Assembly (NCBI RefSeq): GCF_001279525.1
Contig: NZ_LGDY01000114.1
Coordinates: forward strand, 211,218 to 275,217
DNA: 64,000 nt
Direction: 5' to 3'
Source of the DNA: Nocardia sp. NRRL S-836
Lineage (GTDB): Bacteria; Actinomycetota; Actinomycetes; Mycobacteriales; Pseudonocardiaceae
Positions 16,919-23,884 of the stretch are shown in pieces. How positions within the stretch are numbered: the stretch's first letter is position 1; every line of letters starts with the position of its first letter. The notes under the pieces are model-generated. The model was given only the letters and a program-made list of their open reading frames with translations, did not search any database and was not told where the DNA came from. Made by a program: the position numbers and the translations under genes.

Positions 16919-19504
16919 CTAACCGGCTCCGAAGCAGACGAACCCCACGGCCGCCGCGTACGAGGCGTCGTCCGCCGCCCGCTGCACCTCGGCCAACGCC
17001 TTCGCCGGCGCCGTCCCGGCCGCCAGCTTCCGGTGCAGCTCCACCATCACCGGCGCCGTCCCGTCCGTCGGCACCGGCACGACAGGCGCGATCAACGTCC
17101 GCGTCCCCAGCCCCAGCAGCGCCGCCGTGAACCCCATCAGCTCGTCCCCTGGCCGCACGGCGGACTGCCCGGTGTCGCACGCCGACAGCACCACGCGCGT
17201 GGGTGGCGTACGGAGACGTTCGATGTCGTAGACCGTCAACGGCCCATCGGCCAGTTCCAGCGCACTGAACAACGGGTTGTCCACGCGGAACGATCCGTGC
17301 GCGGCAACGTGCGCGAGGGCGGCACCGTCCATTGCGGACGCGACAGCGCTCACGGTCGCATCGTCGTCGACGAGCACACGACCGGGCACGTGCGCGGAGA
17401 TGGCCTTGATCTCCTCCGGCGCGGCGGCCATCCGCGGCCCGGCGGCCAGCACCGCCTCCCCGACCGCGTCCGCCACCGACGTCGCCCGCAGCCACACGGA
17501 AGCCGACGGCGCGACCGTGACCTCACGGCCCAGCACCGCCCACGGCAGGCTGTTCAACGGACCGGTCGGCACCACCACCAACGGCCGCCCGTCGATCCGC
17601 GAGGCCAGCGGCGACAGCAGCCGCGCCGACAGCAGCGCGGCCGCGTGGGTGGCGGAGGAACGGGCCACGGCGAGGTTCGGCAGCTGCGGCGGCAGCGTCA
17701 CCAGGCGGTGCAACCCGAAGCGCAACAGCCGGATCTCGCGGACCACGCCCTCCAACGCTCCCAGGGAGTGCAGTGACGTGCGGCCGTCCGCCAGGACCAC
17801 GGCCAGCAGCACACCGTCGTACTCGACGAACTCGATCAGCGCAGACGATCCCAACGCCGCCGCCAGCGACGCGATGGACGGCGGTTTGAACACCGCTCCC
17901 CCACCGGACATCTGCCGGGTCAGGTCGCGGACGCGCTGCTCGGCGCGCACCAGCTGCACGCGCAGCGCCTGAGCGGGTCTCCCGGCCAGCACGGCGGACT
18001 CGACGTCGGAGGTGACCGCGCGCAGGGACGCCAGCGCGTCCTCCAGCCGGGGGTCGTCCGGTGGCGACACCGACTTCATCCGCAACGCGCCCGCGCGCCA
18101 GCTCTCGGTCCACGACAGCACGCGGGCCGCGTTGCCGGAGGCGACGGCGAGCCGCAGGCCCTCCAGCGCGAGCGCCTGGCCCTGCGCCCCGGTCAGCGCC
18201 CGCAGCTCGGCCGCGCCCAGCGACACCCGGTACTCGTCGAGCAGCCCGATGCCCCGCCGCAGCGCGGAGGACGTGCCCCGCACGTCGCCGGAGAGCTTGC
18301 GCCGCAACGCCTCCGCGTACCAGCCGCGCACGCGCAACCCCGCGGGGCCGCGCCTGCGTGCCGCGGCCGCCACCGAGAGCTCGGCCACCGCACGGGTCCG
18401 GTGCCCGAGGTCGGCGGCCACGAGACCGGCGTCGATGCGCGCCTCCAGCGCGGGCAGCCGCCAGTCCATCGCGTCCAGCTCGTCGGCCACCCGTGACAAC
18501 GCCACCCGCAACGACCGCGTCCGGTCGCCGCGCAGCACGGCCGCGTGCAGCTCCAGGTACCGCGCGCCGGCCGCCCACAGCAGCCGCTGCTCGCGGCGGA
18601 ACCGGCGGCGGGCCTCCGCGGCGAAGACGTGGGCCGCGTCCAGGTCGTCGTCCAGCAGCGCGATGCGGGCGCGGAAGAACAACGCCTCCGAGGTCGCGAA
18701 CGGGTTCTTCAGCGCCTTCAGCTCGGTGATCGCCCGGTCGGCGGCGGCGCGGGCCTCGTCGACCAGCGGCACGGAGACCAGCAGCTCCAGCCGGTTCACC
18801 AGCAGCGCCGGGCGGGGCACGTCCAGCCGCCGGTAGACCTCGTCGGCCTTGTCGAACAACGTCAGCGCGGCGGGCACGTCACCCGAGCGGGTGGCCATGA
18901 TGCCCGCGTTCCAGTGCACGTCGGCGACACCGAGCTCCTGGCCCAGCGAGCCCAGCAGCGCCGCGGCCACGTCGAAGTCGGCGGACGCCTCACGCATGTT
19001 GCCGACATACGCGCGCACGAGCCCGCGATTGTTGTGAGCGCGCGCCTCGACCAGTTTGTCGTCCACGCGTCGTGCGCCCGCAATAGCTGCCGTGTAATCG
19101 CGCTGCGCGTCGTCGTACCGCGTCAGGTAGTGGAAGACGACACCGCGCTGCATCAACGCCGCCACCGCGTCGGCGCCCGACAACGACGGCATGGCCACGT
19201 CCAGCGCACGCAGCGCGGCGCGGTGGCGGCCGGTGTAGGCGAGCACCCAGGCCAGTGACATCTGCGCCAGCGCGGACAACCGGGGCAGCGCGGCGTCCGT
19301 CGCGACGCGGATCGAGCGGCGCAGGTGGCGGATCGAGCCGCTGTAGTCGTGCAGCTCGCGCAACGCGAGACCGATCGCGCGTTCGGCGATGGCCCGTTCC
19401 GACCGGTCCTGCGTCGTGCGGAGGACCGCGCGGGCCATCTCGACGGCCGCACGCGGGTTGCGCTGCCTGGCCGCCAGCGCGTCCTCCGCGGAAAAGTCGG
19501 TCAC
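16919..19504 (-). CDS. TPR-CHAT caspase-like protease
   Basis: 861 residues. About 1-450 are helical TPR-like repeats (for example EARAHNNRGLVRAYVGNMRE, AELRALTGAQGQALALEGLR). The C-terminal region is a CHAT domain: RPLVVVPTGPLNSLPWAVLG, AHVAAHGSFRVDNPLFSALEL with catalytic His736, and RVVLSACDTGQSAVRPGDELMGF with catalytic Cys776. CHAT is a caspase/separase-like cysteine protease fold used in bacterial conflict and signalling. No signal peptide. GTG start at 19502-19504. It is divergent, 77 bp away, from a leaderless subtilisin-like protease and near an ECF sigma factor, which suggests one regulated proteolysis module (inference). Confidence 0.92.
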   Translation of the reverse strand: MTDFSAEDALAARQRNPRAAVEMARAVLRTTQDRSERAIAERAIGLALRELHDYSGSIRHLRRSIRVATDAALPRLSALAQMSLAWVLAYTGRHRAALRALDVAMPSLSGADAVAALMQRGVVFHYLTRYDDAQRDYTAAIAGARRVDDKLVEARAHNNRGLVRAYVGNMREASADFDVAAALLGSLGQELGVADVHWNAGIMATRSGDVPAALTLFDKADEVYRRLDVPRPALLVNRLELLVSVPLVDEARAAADRAITELKALKNPFATSEALFFRARIALLDDDLDAAHVFAAEARRRFRREQRLLWAAGARYLELHAAVLRGDRTRSLRVALSRVADELDAMDWRLPALEARIDAGLVAADLGHRTRAVAELSVAAAARRRGPAGLRVRGWYAEALRRKLSGDVRGTSSALRRGIGLLDEYRVSLGAAELRALTGAQGQALALEGLRLAVASGNAARVLSWTESWRAGALRMKSVSPPDDPRLEDALASLRAVTSDVESAVLAGRPAQALRVQLVRAEQRVRDLTRQMSGGGAVFKPPSIASLAAALGSSALIEFVEYDGVLLAVVLADGRTSLHSLGALEGVVREIRLLRFGLHRLVTLPPQLPNLAVARSSATHAAALLSARLLSPLASRIDGRPLVVVPTGPLNSLPWAVLGREVTVAPSASVWLRATSVADAVGEAVLAAGPRMAAAPEEIKAISAHVPGRVLVDDDATVSAVASAMDGAALAHVAAHGSFRVDNPLFSALELADGPLTVYDIERLRTPPTRVVLSACDTGQSAVRPGDELMGFTAALLGLGTRTLIAPVVPVPTDGTAPVMVELHRKLAAGTAPAKALAEVQRAADDASYAAAVGFVCFGAG

Positions 19505-19527
19505 GGCGTCACTTTATCCGCTGTGGT

Positions 19528-19541
19528 AGCTTGATCAAGCT
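19528..19541. promoter_or_regulatory. 14-bp perfect palindrome AGCTTGATCAAGCT between CHAT and subtilase genes
   Basis: A perfect palindrome centred in the 77-bp gap between the divergent starts at 19504 and 19582. One dimeric regulator bound here could control both promoters. No second copy was noticed by eye upstream of the sigma gene. Confidence 0.55.
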
Positions 19542-19581
19542 CGGTCGGGGCCCCCGTCAAACGCTGCTTTGTGAGGCCGTG

Positions 19582-20781
19582 GTGTCGAAATCGCCGGAAC
19601 GTTCCGATCTTTACGAAAGAGCTTTTCAGCAGCTCATCGCCGAGGACAAGAACATCGGCTTCCACGCTGAACGCGGGCGCGAGTTCCTCTACCGCCCAGG
19701 TCAGCTGCTGGTCGCCCCGGCGGACCGCGACCGGGTGATCGCGAAACTGCGGGAAAACAATGTCGAGGCGCGCCCCGCCGACGGATTCGGTGGAATGGCC
19801 CGCTTGATCCTTCCGAACAACCTCGAAGACATTCCCAGGATCGTTCGGTTGTTGAGGGATCAACGGAACTGGCCGAACGCACGAGTGCCGCTCGTGCAGC
19901 CGCACCACGTGGTCGTCGGCCACGGCGGCAACGTGATGGGCAACCCCGGCGACCGGCCGCTGCCGACCGACCCGGTGAACCCGGCCAAGCCCGACGACCG
20001 GCTCTCCGGCATCCGGGTCGGCATCCTCGACACCGGCATCTCCTCCGGCGCGCAGCTGGAGCACCCCGACTGGTTCTCCAACCGGTTCTTCAAGGAACCC
20101 GACGACGTCGACCCCGCCTACACCAGCGGTGTCCTGTTCGGACTGCAGGGCGGCCACGGCACGTTCGTCGCCGGCGTCGTCCAGAGCGCCGCGTGCGGTG
20201 TCGCGTTCGACCCCGAGGTCGCGCTCGACGTGAACGGGTTCGGCGACGAGGAGCGGCTGGTCGCCAAGATCACCGAGATGGGCAAGAAGAACGTCGACCT
20301 GCTCAACCTCTCCCTCGGCTGCTACACCGAGGACGACGTCGCCTCCGAGCCGCTGCGCAACGCGATCACCGCGCTGCCGCAGCAGACGGTCGTGGTGGCC
20401 TCCGCGGGCAACCGCGGCGACCAGCGCCCGAGCTGGCCGGCCGCGTTCCCCCGCGTCACCGCCGTCGCCGCGCTCGCGCAGAACCGGGACGGGTCGATGG
20501 TCCCCGCCTGCTACTCGAGCTTCGGCCACTGGGTCGACGCCTGCGCCATCGGCAACCGCTCGTCGACCTACCTCAAGGGCGAGTGGAAGCTGCCCGGCGA
20601 GACCGACGCGACCCCGTTCGCGCTGTGGGCCTACTGGTCCGGCACGTCGTTCGCGGCGCCGTGGGTGACCGGGCGGATCGCCGCCACGATGGCGAAAGAC
20701 GGCCTCACCGCGGTTCAGGCACGTGACAAACTGCTGTTGAACCCGGAGTACCACGCCGGCTACGGGGTCTTCGTCAAATAA
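19582..20781 (+). CDS. Leaderless S8 (subtilisin-like) serine protease
   Basis: 399 residues. An N-terminal ~135-residue part (FLYRPGQLLVAPADRDRVIA...) resembles a propeptide-like or adaptor region; then come the catalytic triad Asp150 (GILDTGIS), His192 (GGHGTFVAG) and Ser356 (SGTSFAAPW). It ends soon after the Ser helix. No signal peptide is seen, so it probably acts in the cytoplasm. GTG at 19582 with TGTGAGG five bases upstream is preferred over the GTG three bases earlier. It is divergent from the TPR-CHAT gene, followed after 65 bp by the ECF sigma gene, likely cotranscribed. Confidence 0.92.
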   Translation: MSKSPERSDLYERAFQQLIAEDKNIGFHAERGREFLYRPGQLLVAPADRDRVIAKLRENNVEARPADGFGGMARLILPNNLEDIPRIVRLLRDQRNWPNARVPLVQPHHVVVGHGGNVMGNPGDRPLPTDPVNPAKPDDRLSGIRVGILDTGISSGAQLEHPDWFSNRFFKEPDDVDPAYTSGVLFGLQGGHGTFVAGVVQSAACGVAFDPEVALDVNGFGDEERLVAKITEMGKKNVDLLNLSLGCYTEDDVASEPLRNAITALPQQTVVVASAGNRGDQRPSWPAAFPRVTAVAALAQNRDGSMVPACYSSFGHWVDACAIGNRSSTYLKGEWKLPGETDATPFALWAYWSGTSFAAPWVTGRIAATMAKDGLTAVQARDKLLLNPEYHAGYGVFVK

Positions 20782-20846
20782 CCGGCGACGAGTTGTATCT
20801 GGGGAGCAGCCTCGGCCTCCGCAAGTCGTGACCGCAAGGAGTCGAC

Positions 20847-21473
20847 GTGACCTCAGCATCCCCGATCGCCGCGCTCGTCAGCGCGGCGGCCGAGGGCGAC
20901 CAGGGTGCGTGGAACGAGATCGTGGACCGCTACACACCGCTGGTCGTGTCGGTGATCTACAAGCACCGGCTGCGCCCCGTGGACGCGGCCGACGTGAACC
21001 AGACGCTGTGGCTCCGGCTCGTGGAGCAGATCGGCCGGCTCCGCGAGCCGGAGGCGCTGCCCGGCTGGATCATGACGACCACCCGCAACGAGTGCCTGCG
21101 CGTGTTGCGCGTGCAGCAGCGGACGCACCTCTACGACCCGCTGACGGAGTCCGACGCGCTGGAGCCGGCCGAGGACGCCGAGGTGGAGGCGGACCTGCTC
21201 GTCGTGGAGCGGCGGCAGGCGCTGCGCGACGGGTTCGCCGAGCTCACCGAGCAGTGCAAGCGGTTGCTGACCAAGCTGATGACCGATCCCCCTCCGAGCT
21301 ACCAGGTCGTGAGCGAAGAGCTCGCGATGCCGGTCGGCAGCATCGGGCCGACCCGCATCCGGTGCCTGGAGAAGTTGCGCAAGACCCCCGCGATCTCGGC
21401 GTTCCTGGGATCGCCGTCGGCGAAGACGCAGGTGAGAGGAGGTGTGCTGGGTGCGGCACGACTGGGACAGTGA
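20847..21473 (+). CDS. ECF-type RNA polymerase sigma factor
   Basis: 208 residues with sigma regions 2 and 4: GDQGAWNEIVDRYTPLVVSV, AADVNQTLWLRLVEQIGRL, LPGWIMTTTRNECLRVLR (region 2), and ELTEQCKRLLTKLMTDPPPSYQ then ELAMPVGSIGPTRIRCLEKL (region 4 HTH). There is no zinc-finger anti-sigma gene next to it; the small gene at 21451 overlaps its end and sits where a cognate regulator usually is. GTG at 20847 with AAGGAG (20836-20841). ECF factors of this look are found with CHAT/subtilase genes in actinobacteria as I recall; this needs confirmation. Confidence 0.9.
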   Translation: MTSASPIAALVSAAAEGDQGAWNEIVDRYTPLVVSVIYKHRLRPVDAADVNQTLWLRLVEQIGRLREPEALPGWIMTTTRNECLRVLRVQQRTHLYDPLTESDALEPAEDAEVEADLLVVERRQALRDGFAELTEQCKRLLTKLMTDPPPSYQVVSEELAMPVGSIGPTRIRCLEKLRKTPAISAFLGSPSAKTQVRGGVLGAARLGQ

Positions 21474-21897
21474 CGACGTGTTGCTCGACGCCTTGCGCGA
21501 CGCGGTGAGCACACCTCCCTCCGAAGACGTCCCGCCGGAGTTCGTCGCGGCGGCCAAGGCGGCGTACACGTGGCGCACCGTCGACGCGGACCTGCTGCTG
21601 ATCACCTCCTACGACTCGGTGCTGGACGACACGCTGTTCGCCCGCGCCCGGTCGACGTCCACGGCGCGGCAGCTGGTGTTCGACGCGGACGGCGTGACGC
21701 TGCAGGTCGAGGTGTCGGCGGCGGGCGTCACCGGGCAGCTGGTGCCCGCGGCCGGCGACGTGACGCTGGTGGCTCCCACCGGTGACGTGGAGACGGCGGC
21801 GGTGGACGAGCTGGGCTCGTTCGTGCTGGGCCCCGGCCCGCGCGGACCGGTGAAGTTCCGGTTCACCGGCGGCTGCACCGATTGGTTCATCCTCTGA
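21451..21897 (+). CDS. Small partner protein of the ECF sigma/CHAT/subtilase locus
   Basis: 148 residues of no named family. The N-terminal half is acidic and helical (HDWDSDDVLLDALRDAV, PPEFVAAAKAAYTWRTVDADL); the C-terminal half is beta-rich (VFDADGVTLQVEV, GQLVPAAGDVTLVAPTGDVE, FVLGPGPRGPVKFRFTGG) like a carboxypeptidase-regulatory or Ig-like sandwich. No membrane segment. GTG at 21451 with AGGAGG at 21437-21442; the first 23 bp overlap the sigma gene in another frame, so expression is tightly coupled. It could be an anti-sigma-like regulator or an adaptor or substrate of the proteases; this is inference from position. Confidence 0.7.
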   Translation: MRHDWDSDDVLLDALRDAVSTPPSEDVPPEFVAAAKAAYTWRTVDADLLLITSYDSVLDDTLFARARSTSTARQLVFDADGVTLQVEVSAAGVTGQLVPAAGDVTLVAPTGDVETAAVDELGSFVLGPGPRGPVKFRFTGGCTDWFIL

Positions 21898-22006
21898 CAC
21901 GCGGTTCGCCCGTGCGGCCTTCATCTGCGGCCTTCGAGGCCAGTGGGATCGCCGGTCTGTCCACTCTGGACCGCAACGCGGTGTGCCGCCGGGCGTGGAC
22001 CTGGCG

Positions 22007-22041
22007 GTGGGCCTCCCGCACCGACCGTGCGGGAGGCCCAC
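22007..22041. terminator. Strong bidirectional terminator
   Basis: GTGGGCCTCCCGCAC (22007-22021), loop CGACC, GTGCGGGAGGCCCAC (22027-22041): a perfect 15-bp stem between the convergent sigma-operon end and the snapalysin gene. Confidence 0.85.
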
Positions 22042-22048
22042 CGGTGAC

Positions 22049-22564
22049 TCAGGCCGCGTCCTCGAAGGTGGCCGTCCGCACCACCGCGGTGCCGGCGAAG
22101 TTGCGCTCCACGCGCGACTTCTCCGCCGCGTTCGGCACCGGGTTGGTGCACGGGACACCGGCGCTGGCACCCGACATCAGGCTGGAGCACGGCCCCGGCT
22201 TGATGTCCGGCAGGCCCAGGATGTGGCCGAGCTCGTGCGCCGCGATGCGGGTCTTGTTGTAGCCCTGGTCGATCGCCTGCTTGCCCATCCACACCCGGCC
22301 GTTGCCGAGGCTGGTCGTCTGGGCCCGCGGCCACCCGTCGTCCGCCACGATGATGATGTTCGCGCGGGTCGAGGTGGTCTTGACCAGCTTGACGTTCTGC
22401 ACGTTGTCGTTCCACACCTTCGCCCCGGCGTCGATGTCCGCCGTGTACTGGGCGGCACCGCTCAGGTTGTAGGTGAGGGTGCGTGCTGCCTGTGCGGTGC
22501 CGACGACGCCGATTGACAGGGCGGCGACGGTGGCGAGCACAGCGGTTGTTTTGCGCAGGAACAC
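22049..22564 (-). CDS. Snapalysin-family (M7) secreted zinc protease
   Basis: 171 residues. Signal peptide about 1-25 (FLRKTTAVLATVAALSIGVV, then GTAQA). The mature part is a small metalloprotease with HELGHILGLPD (His110, Glu111, His114, Asp at the third zinc-ligand site) as in snapalysin SnpA, plus a cysteine pair around GPCSSLMSGASAGVPC. In Streptomyces, snpA is usually next to a LysR regulator; none is seen here. GTG at 22562-22564 with GAGGAG six bases upstream; longer upstream frames would place the signal peptide internally. Confidence 0.9.
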   Translation of the reverse strand: MFLRKTTAVLATVAALSIGVVGTAQAARTLTYNLSGAAQYTADIDAGAKVWNDNVQNVKLVKTTSTRANIIIVADDGWPRAQTTSLGNGRVWMGKQAIDQGYNKTRIAAHELGHILGLPDIKPGPCSSLMSGASAGVPCTNPVPNAAEKSRVERNFAGTAVVRTATFEDAA

Positions 22565-22680
22565 AGGAATCTCCTCGCAATGCAGGGTAATTGCTCTCCG
22601 ACTGTATCGAAGCAGCGTTGCCGCACAAGAAGAGTCAAGTGTCAACCGGCACCGGAACGGTCAAGACGCCCGAAGGCGAT

Positions 22681-22699
22681 CCGGCCGTGTGACGGCCGG
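22681..22699. repeat. Short perfect hairpin in the snapalysin/conservon gap
   Basis: CCGGCCGT (22681-22688), GTG, ACGGCCGG (22692-22699). It lies in the 268-bp gap between the snapalysin start and the end of the conservon; no gene is seen in that gap. Role unclear. Confidence 0.4.
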
Positions 22700-22801
22700 A
22701 GATCCCGCGCTACAAGGAAACCCGTCGCCGGCGCGTCCGGTTCGCCGCCGGGCGCAGCGGGTCGTCATAAGCCGCGCTGATGGTGCTTTGTGATGCGCTC
22801 A

Positions 22802-22831
22802 CGGCCGCGGCACCCCGGAGTGCCGCGGCCG
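22802..22831 (-). terminator. Terminator of the conservon operon
   Basis: CGGCCGCGGCAC (22802-22813), loop CCCGGA, GTGCCGCGGCCG (22820-22831): a 12-bp perfect stem directly after the stop of the CvnD-like GTPase gene. Confidence 0.75.
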
Positions 22832-22832
22832 G

Positions 22833-23429
22833 TCAGGCGAACGACGGCTGCCGCAGCGCGTGCTCCACCAGCGCGATGAGGATCTGCTTGGTGGACTGCC
22901 GGTTCCGCGCGTCGCACGGGATTATCGGCACCGACGACGCGATCGTCAGCGCGTCGCGCACCTCCTCGGTGCGGTGGTGCATCAGCCCGTCGAAGCAGTT
23001 GACCGCGATCACGTACGGCAGGTCGCGGTCCTCGAAGAAGTCGATGGGCGCGAACGCCTCGTCGATCCTGCGCGTGTCGACCATGACGACGGCGCCGATC
23101 GCGCCGCGCACCAGGTCGTCCCACATGAACCAGAACCGGTGCTGGCCCGGCGTGCCGAACAGGTACAGGATCAGGTCCCTGTCCAGCGACACGCGGCCGA
23201 AGTCCATGGCCACCGTGGTGGTCACCTTGTCGGGCACCGCCGACAGGTCGTCCACCCCGACCGAGGCCTGGGTCATGACGGCCTCGGTGGTCAGCGGGGT
23301 GATCTCGGAGACCGAGCCGACGAAAGTCGTCTTGCCGACGCCGAACCCGCCCGCGACGACGATCTTCGCCGACGTCGCGGACAGGTCGGCCCCAGGTGAC
23401 CCCGGACGGCCCGGAGCACCGTTGCTCAT
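22833..23429 (-). CDS. Conservon GTPase CvnD-like
   Basis: 198 residues, a small Ras/MglA-like GTPase of the conservon type. P-loop GGFGVGKTTF (about residues 27-36), switch region with AMDFGRVSLD, LFGTPGQHRFWFMWDDL (DxxG-like G3) and VNCFDG in place of the usual NKxD. In Streptomyces conservons CvnA-D form a membrane-linked complex resembling eukaryotic G-protein-coupled signalling. It is downstream of the CvnA- and CvnB-like genes; the 32-bp gap before it leaves no room for the DUF742 (CvnC) gene normally there. Confidence 0.92.
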   Translation of the reverse strand: MSNGAPGRPGSPGADLSATSAKIVVAGGFGVGKTTFVGSVSEITPLTTEAVMTQASVGVDDLSAVPDKVTTTVAMDFGRVSLDRDLILYLFGTPGQHRFWFMWDDLVRGAIGAVVMVDTRRIDEAFAPIDFFEDRDLPYVIAVNCFDGLMHHRTEEVRDALTIASSVPIIPCDARNRQSTKQILIALVEHALRQPSFA

Positions 23430-23461
23430 GGGGAACTTCTCTCTACTCAGAACAGAACAGC

Positions 23462-23884
23462 TCAGGCTCGCATGGACACGTGCAGCTGGGCGCGGATCTC
23501 CGGGGTGAGCTGGAGACCGACCCGTTCCACCAGCCGCGTCATCGCGTAGCCGATGAGTCCGATGTCGCAGTTGGGTGCGGCGAGAACGGCGAGGCAGGAC
23601 CCGTCGCTGATGGACATCAGGAACAGGTAGCCGCGTTCCATCTCGACGACAGTCTGCTTCACGTCGCCTGCCTCGAAGCAGCGCGCCGCGCCGAGGTTGA
23701 GCGAAACGAGACCGGAGGAGACTGCGGCGAGCTGTTCCGCGCGGTCGTGCGGGAGGCGGTCCGACGAAGCGAGCAGCAGGCCGTCCGCCGAGACGACGAT
23801 CGCGTGTGCGACACCGGCGACCCTGCTGACGAAGTCCTCGACCAGCCAGCTGAAGTTGTCCAGTTCCTCAGTCGCGGTGGTCAC
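23462..23884 (-). CDS. Roadblock/LC7 protein CvnB-like
   Basis: 140 residues of the roadblock/LC7 fold: [63 protein letters not shown] and [16 protein letters not shown]. In conservons this protein bridges the sensor kinase and the GTPase. GTG at 23882-23884 overlaps the CvnA stop by 4 bp (GTGA), so translation is coupled. Confidence 0.92.
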   Translation of the reverse strand: MTTATEELDNFSWLVEDFVSRVAGVAHAIVVSADGLLLASSDRLPHDRAEQLAAVSSGLVSLNLGAARCFEAGDVKQTVVEMERGYLFLMSISDGSCLAVLAAPNCDIGLIGYAMTRLVERVGLQLTPEIRAQLHVSMRA

